NCBI GenBank assembly: GCA_963710665.1
Contig: CAVQBC010000004.1
Location: 620,001 to 684,000 of the forward strand
Direction: 5' to 3'
DNA from: CAVQBC01 sp963710665
GTDB lineage: Bacteria > Actinomycetota > Thermoleophilia > Solirubrobacterales > Solirubrobacteraceae
DNA: 64,000 nt
Of this stretch, positions 62,393 to 64,000 are shown piece after piece; the stretch's first letter is position 1; every line of letters begins with the position of its first letter. A model generated the notes under the pieces. That model had not been told where the DNA came from. It saw only the letters and a program-made list of their open reading frames with translations, and made no database searches. The translations under genes and the position numbers were made by a program.

Positions 62393-63580
62393 GTGCTGGA
62401 CGTGGATCTGGAGGCGCTCGCCGAGCGCGCGCTCGGCCATGCCGGCGGCGACGCGCAGGCCGCCGCCGTGCACCGCCGCCGTGTCGGGGGCGGGCGCCTC
62501 GACGAGGCGGTGACGGTCGAGGTGACGTGCGTGGCCGGCGGGGCGGTGGGCAGCGCGCGCACGACGCGGCTCGACGACGCCGGGCTCGCCGCGGCGGCCG
62601 CCGCGGCTCGGGAGGCGACCGCGGGCGCGCCGGGCGCCGAGCCGCATCCCGGCCTGCCGGCGCCGCTCCCCGGGCGACCGCACGACGGCTGGGACCCGGC
62701 GGTGGCGGCGCTCGCGCCGGGCGCGGAGGGCGGCGTGGAGGCGTGGGCGGAGCGGACGGCGATCGCGTCGGCCGCCGGCGTGCGCGCGAGCGAGCGCCGG
62801 ACGTGGGCGCGCCGGGGCGACCGCCTGGCCGTGCGCCTCGCCGACCTCGACCGGCCGCCCGCCCTCGACCCCCTGCCGGCCCCCGCCGGCGAGGCGATGG
62901 TCCCGGTGGAGGGCGAGTGGCCCGCCGTGCTCGGCCCCGTCGCCGTGGCGGCGCTGCTCGAGACGCTGGGTCGCACCGCGTTCAACGGGCTGCGCGTCGC
63001 GCGCGGGGACAGCCCGCTCGGCGGCCGCCTCGGCACCCGGGTGGCGGCGTCGGCGATCAACCTGTCCGAATCGCCGCGCTACACGGGCACGCTGCCGCGC
63101 AGCTACGACGCCGAGGGGACGCCGGTGCAGCCCGTCCCGTTGATCCAGGACGGTGTGGCCCACCGGGTCGTGCACGACAGCCGCTCGGCTGCCGCGGCCG
63201 GCGGCGGCGCGGCCTCGACGGGCCACGCGCTGCGGGCGGGCGGCGACCCGGACGGCCCGGCGCCCCGCAACCTCGTGCTGGTCGGCGGCGGCGCCGAGAC
63301 CCTGGCCGAGCTGGCCGCGCCGGTCGCCGACGGCCTGTACGTCGAGGCGCTTCGCGACGTGCACACGCTCGACGAGACCGGCGTGATCAGCGCGGTGCTC
63401 GAAGGCTGCGTGCTCCGCGGCGCCGAGCCCGCCGCTCCGCTGAAGCCGATGCGCTTCACCGGCGCGCCGCTCGCCCTGCTGGCGAGCGTCGAGGCGCTCA
63501 CGATGCGCCAGGCGCTGGTCGCCGGCGGCACCGTGTGCCCCGCGATGCGGGTGCCCGCGCTGCCGGTCGAGCCCGTGTGA
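62393..63580 (+). CDS. PmbA/TldD-family peptidase-like protein
   Basis: 395 residues. The fold is recognised from the N-terminal strands (EVTCVAGGAVGSARTTRLDD) and the C-terminal domain with GTLPRSYDAEGTPVQPVPLI, NLVLVGGGAET and GLYVEALRDVHTLDETG. The TldD metal motif HExxxH is absent, as in PmbA-type partners. In other bacteria PmbA/TldD trims peptides, and a TldD partner would be needed elsewhere. The start is placed at GTG 62393, where conservation begins, because the earlier frame lies in the direct repeat. Confidence 0.75.
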   Translation: MLDVDLEALAERALGHAGGDAQAAAVHRRRVGGGRLDEAVTVEVTCVAGGAVGSARTTRLDDAGLAAAAAAAREATAGAPGAEPHPGLPAPLPGRPHDGWDPAVAALAPGAEGGVEAWAERTAIASAAGVRASERRTWARRGDRLAVRLADLDRPPALDPLPAPAGEAMVPVEGEWPAVLGPVAVAALLETLGRTAFNGLRVARGDSPLGGRLGTRVAASAINLSESPRYTGTLPRSYDAEGTPVQPVPLIQDGVAHRVVHDSRSAAAAGGGAASTGHALRAGGDPDGPAPRNLVLVGGGAETLAELAAPVADGLYVEALRDVHTLDETGVISAVLEGCVLRGAEPAAPLKPMRFTGAPLALLASVEALTMRQALVAGGTVCPAMRVPALPVEPV

Positions 63581-63586
63581 GGGCGC

Positions 63587-64000
63587 TCAGCAGCCGTCGG
63601 GGCCGCAGGCGTCGCCGGTCGCGACGACGGGGATCGGCGAGCGCGCCTCCCACCCCCGGCGCAGCAGCTCGCCGAGCACCTCGGGCGGCTGGGCCCCGGA
63701 GGCGCCGAAGGCGCGGTCGACCACGAAGAACGGCACCGCGTGGATGCCGAGCGACGCGGCCGTCCGCTCGTCGGCGCGGACCTCGGCGGCGTAGGCCTCG
63801 GTGGCGAGCAGCTCGCGCACCTCGTCCTCCGGGAGGCCGACCTCGAGCGCCAGGCGCTCGAGGGCGGCGGGGTCGCTCATCAGCTCGCCCTCGGTCAGGT
63901 AGGCGCGCATCAGGCGCTCCTTCATCGCGTCCTGGACGTCGTGGCGGGCCGCGAGGTGCAACAGGCGGTGCGCGTCGAAGGTGGCGCCGGAGCGCGCGCG
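63587..64000 (-). CDS. DsbA-family/FrnE-like oxidoreductase, 5' end beyond the window
   Basis: Partial. The visible 137 residues are the C-terminal part: FDAHRLLHLAARHDVQDAMK, then KERLMRAYLTEGE, the cis-Pro segment GIHAVPFFVVDRAFGASGAQ and the end GDACGPDGC typical of FrnE-type DsbA proteins. The active-site CxxC lies upstream, outside the window. Converges with the PmbA-like gene (6-base gap). Confidence 0.85.
   Translation of the reverse strand, partial: RARSGATFDAHRLLHLAARHDVQDAMKERLMRAYLTEGELMSDPAALERLALEVGLPEDEVRELLATEAYAAEVRADERTAASLGIHAVPFFVVDRAFGASGAQPPEVLGELLRRGWEARSPIPVVATGDACGPDGC

Overview
The window is about 72% G+C, with tightly packed genes, many GTG starts, 1- or 4-base stop/start overlaps (TGATG, ATGA, GTGA) and actinobacterial-type proteins. 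I infer a high-GC actinobacterium, possibly class Thermoleophilia (Solirubrobacterales). That rank is an inference from gene style and was not tested. No rRNA, tRNA, CRISPR array, prophage or insertion sequence was seen.

The left two thirds (about 2.4-41.9 kb) reads as one metabolic island for growth on methylated amines. Two trimethylamine-dehydrogenase-like flavoproteins (20.7-25.3 kb) lie in line with both ETF subunits and a membrane Fe-S oxidoreductase that could pass electrons to quinone. A glutamine-synthetase-family enzyme plus a three-gene split glutamate-synthase-like set (30.7-35.8 kb) matches gamma-glutamylmethylamide synthetase (gmaS) and N-methylglutamate synthase (mgsABC), followed by a conserved-looking protein I do not recognise. 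A lone DAO-type flavoprotein (39.6 kb) and a GcvT-type folate demethylase (12.8 kb) could release the last methyl group. Carbon assimilation is represented by the dedicated serine-cycle enzymes: serine-glyoxylate aminotransferase, hydroxypyruvate reductase, malyl-CoA lyase, PEP carboxylase and both malate-CoA ligase subunits (3.5-12.8 kb). Two related APC-family permeases and a DMT-family transporter may move substrates.

From 35.9 to 53.5 kb the theme is tungsten/molybdenum and one-carbon oxidation: a tungstate ABC transporter (tupABC-like) with its regulator, a MobA-MoaD fusion, an aldehyde:ferredoxin oxidoreductase, an NAD-type formate dehydrogenase in two large subunits, and two MoeA proteins, one fused to a periplasmic-binding-like domain. 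Together these could take formaldehyde from amine demethylation to formate and CO2.

An 18-bp dyad, TTGGwCAAATTGGTwCAA, occurs seven times in front of the transporter, gcvT-hprA, both TMADH genes, both permeases, a zinc-ribbon protein and gmaS-mgs. It is probably the operator of one methylamine regulon; the regulator is not identified.

The right end (53.6-64 kb) is ordinary accessory genome: an exporter, a MazF-type toxin-antitoxin pair, a dehydrogenase, a tyrosine-degradation set (Lrp regulator, hppD, hmgA and an iron-ADH/maleylacetate-reductase-like gene), an AbiEi-like gene bracketed by 36-bp direct repeats, a PmbA/TldD-like protein and a DsbA-family protein cut by the window edge. Five genes carry an apparent one-base insertion (MMPL, TMADH-B, permease 1, the iron-ADH and the AbiEi-like gene). 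The uniform +1 pattern suggests sequencing or assembly error rather than five pseudogenes.
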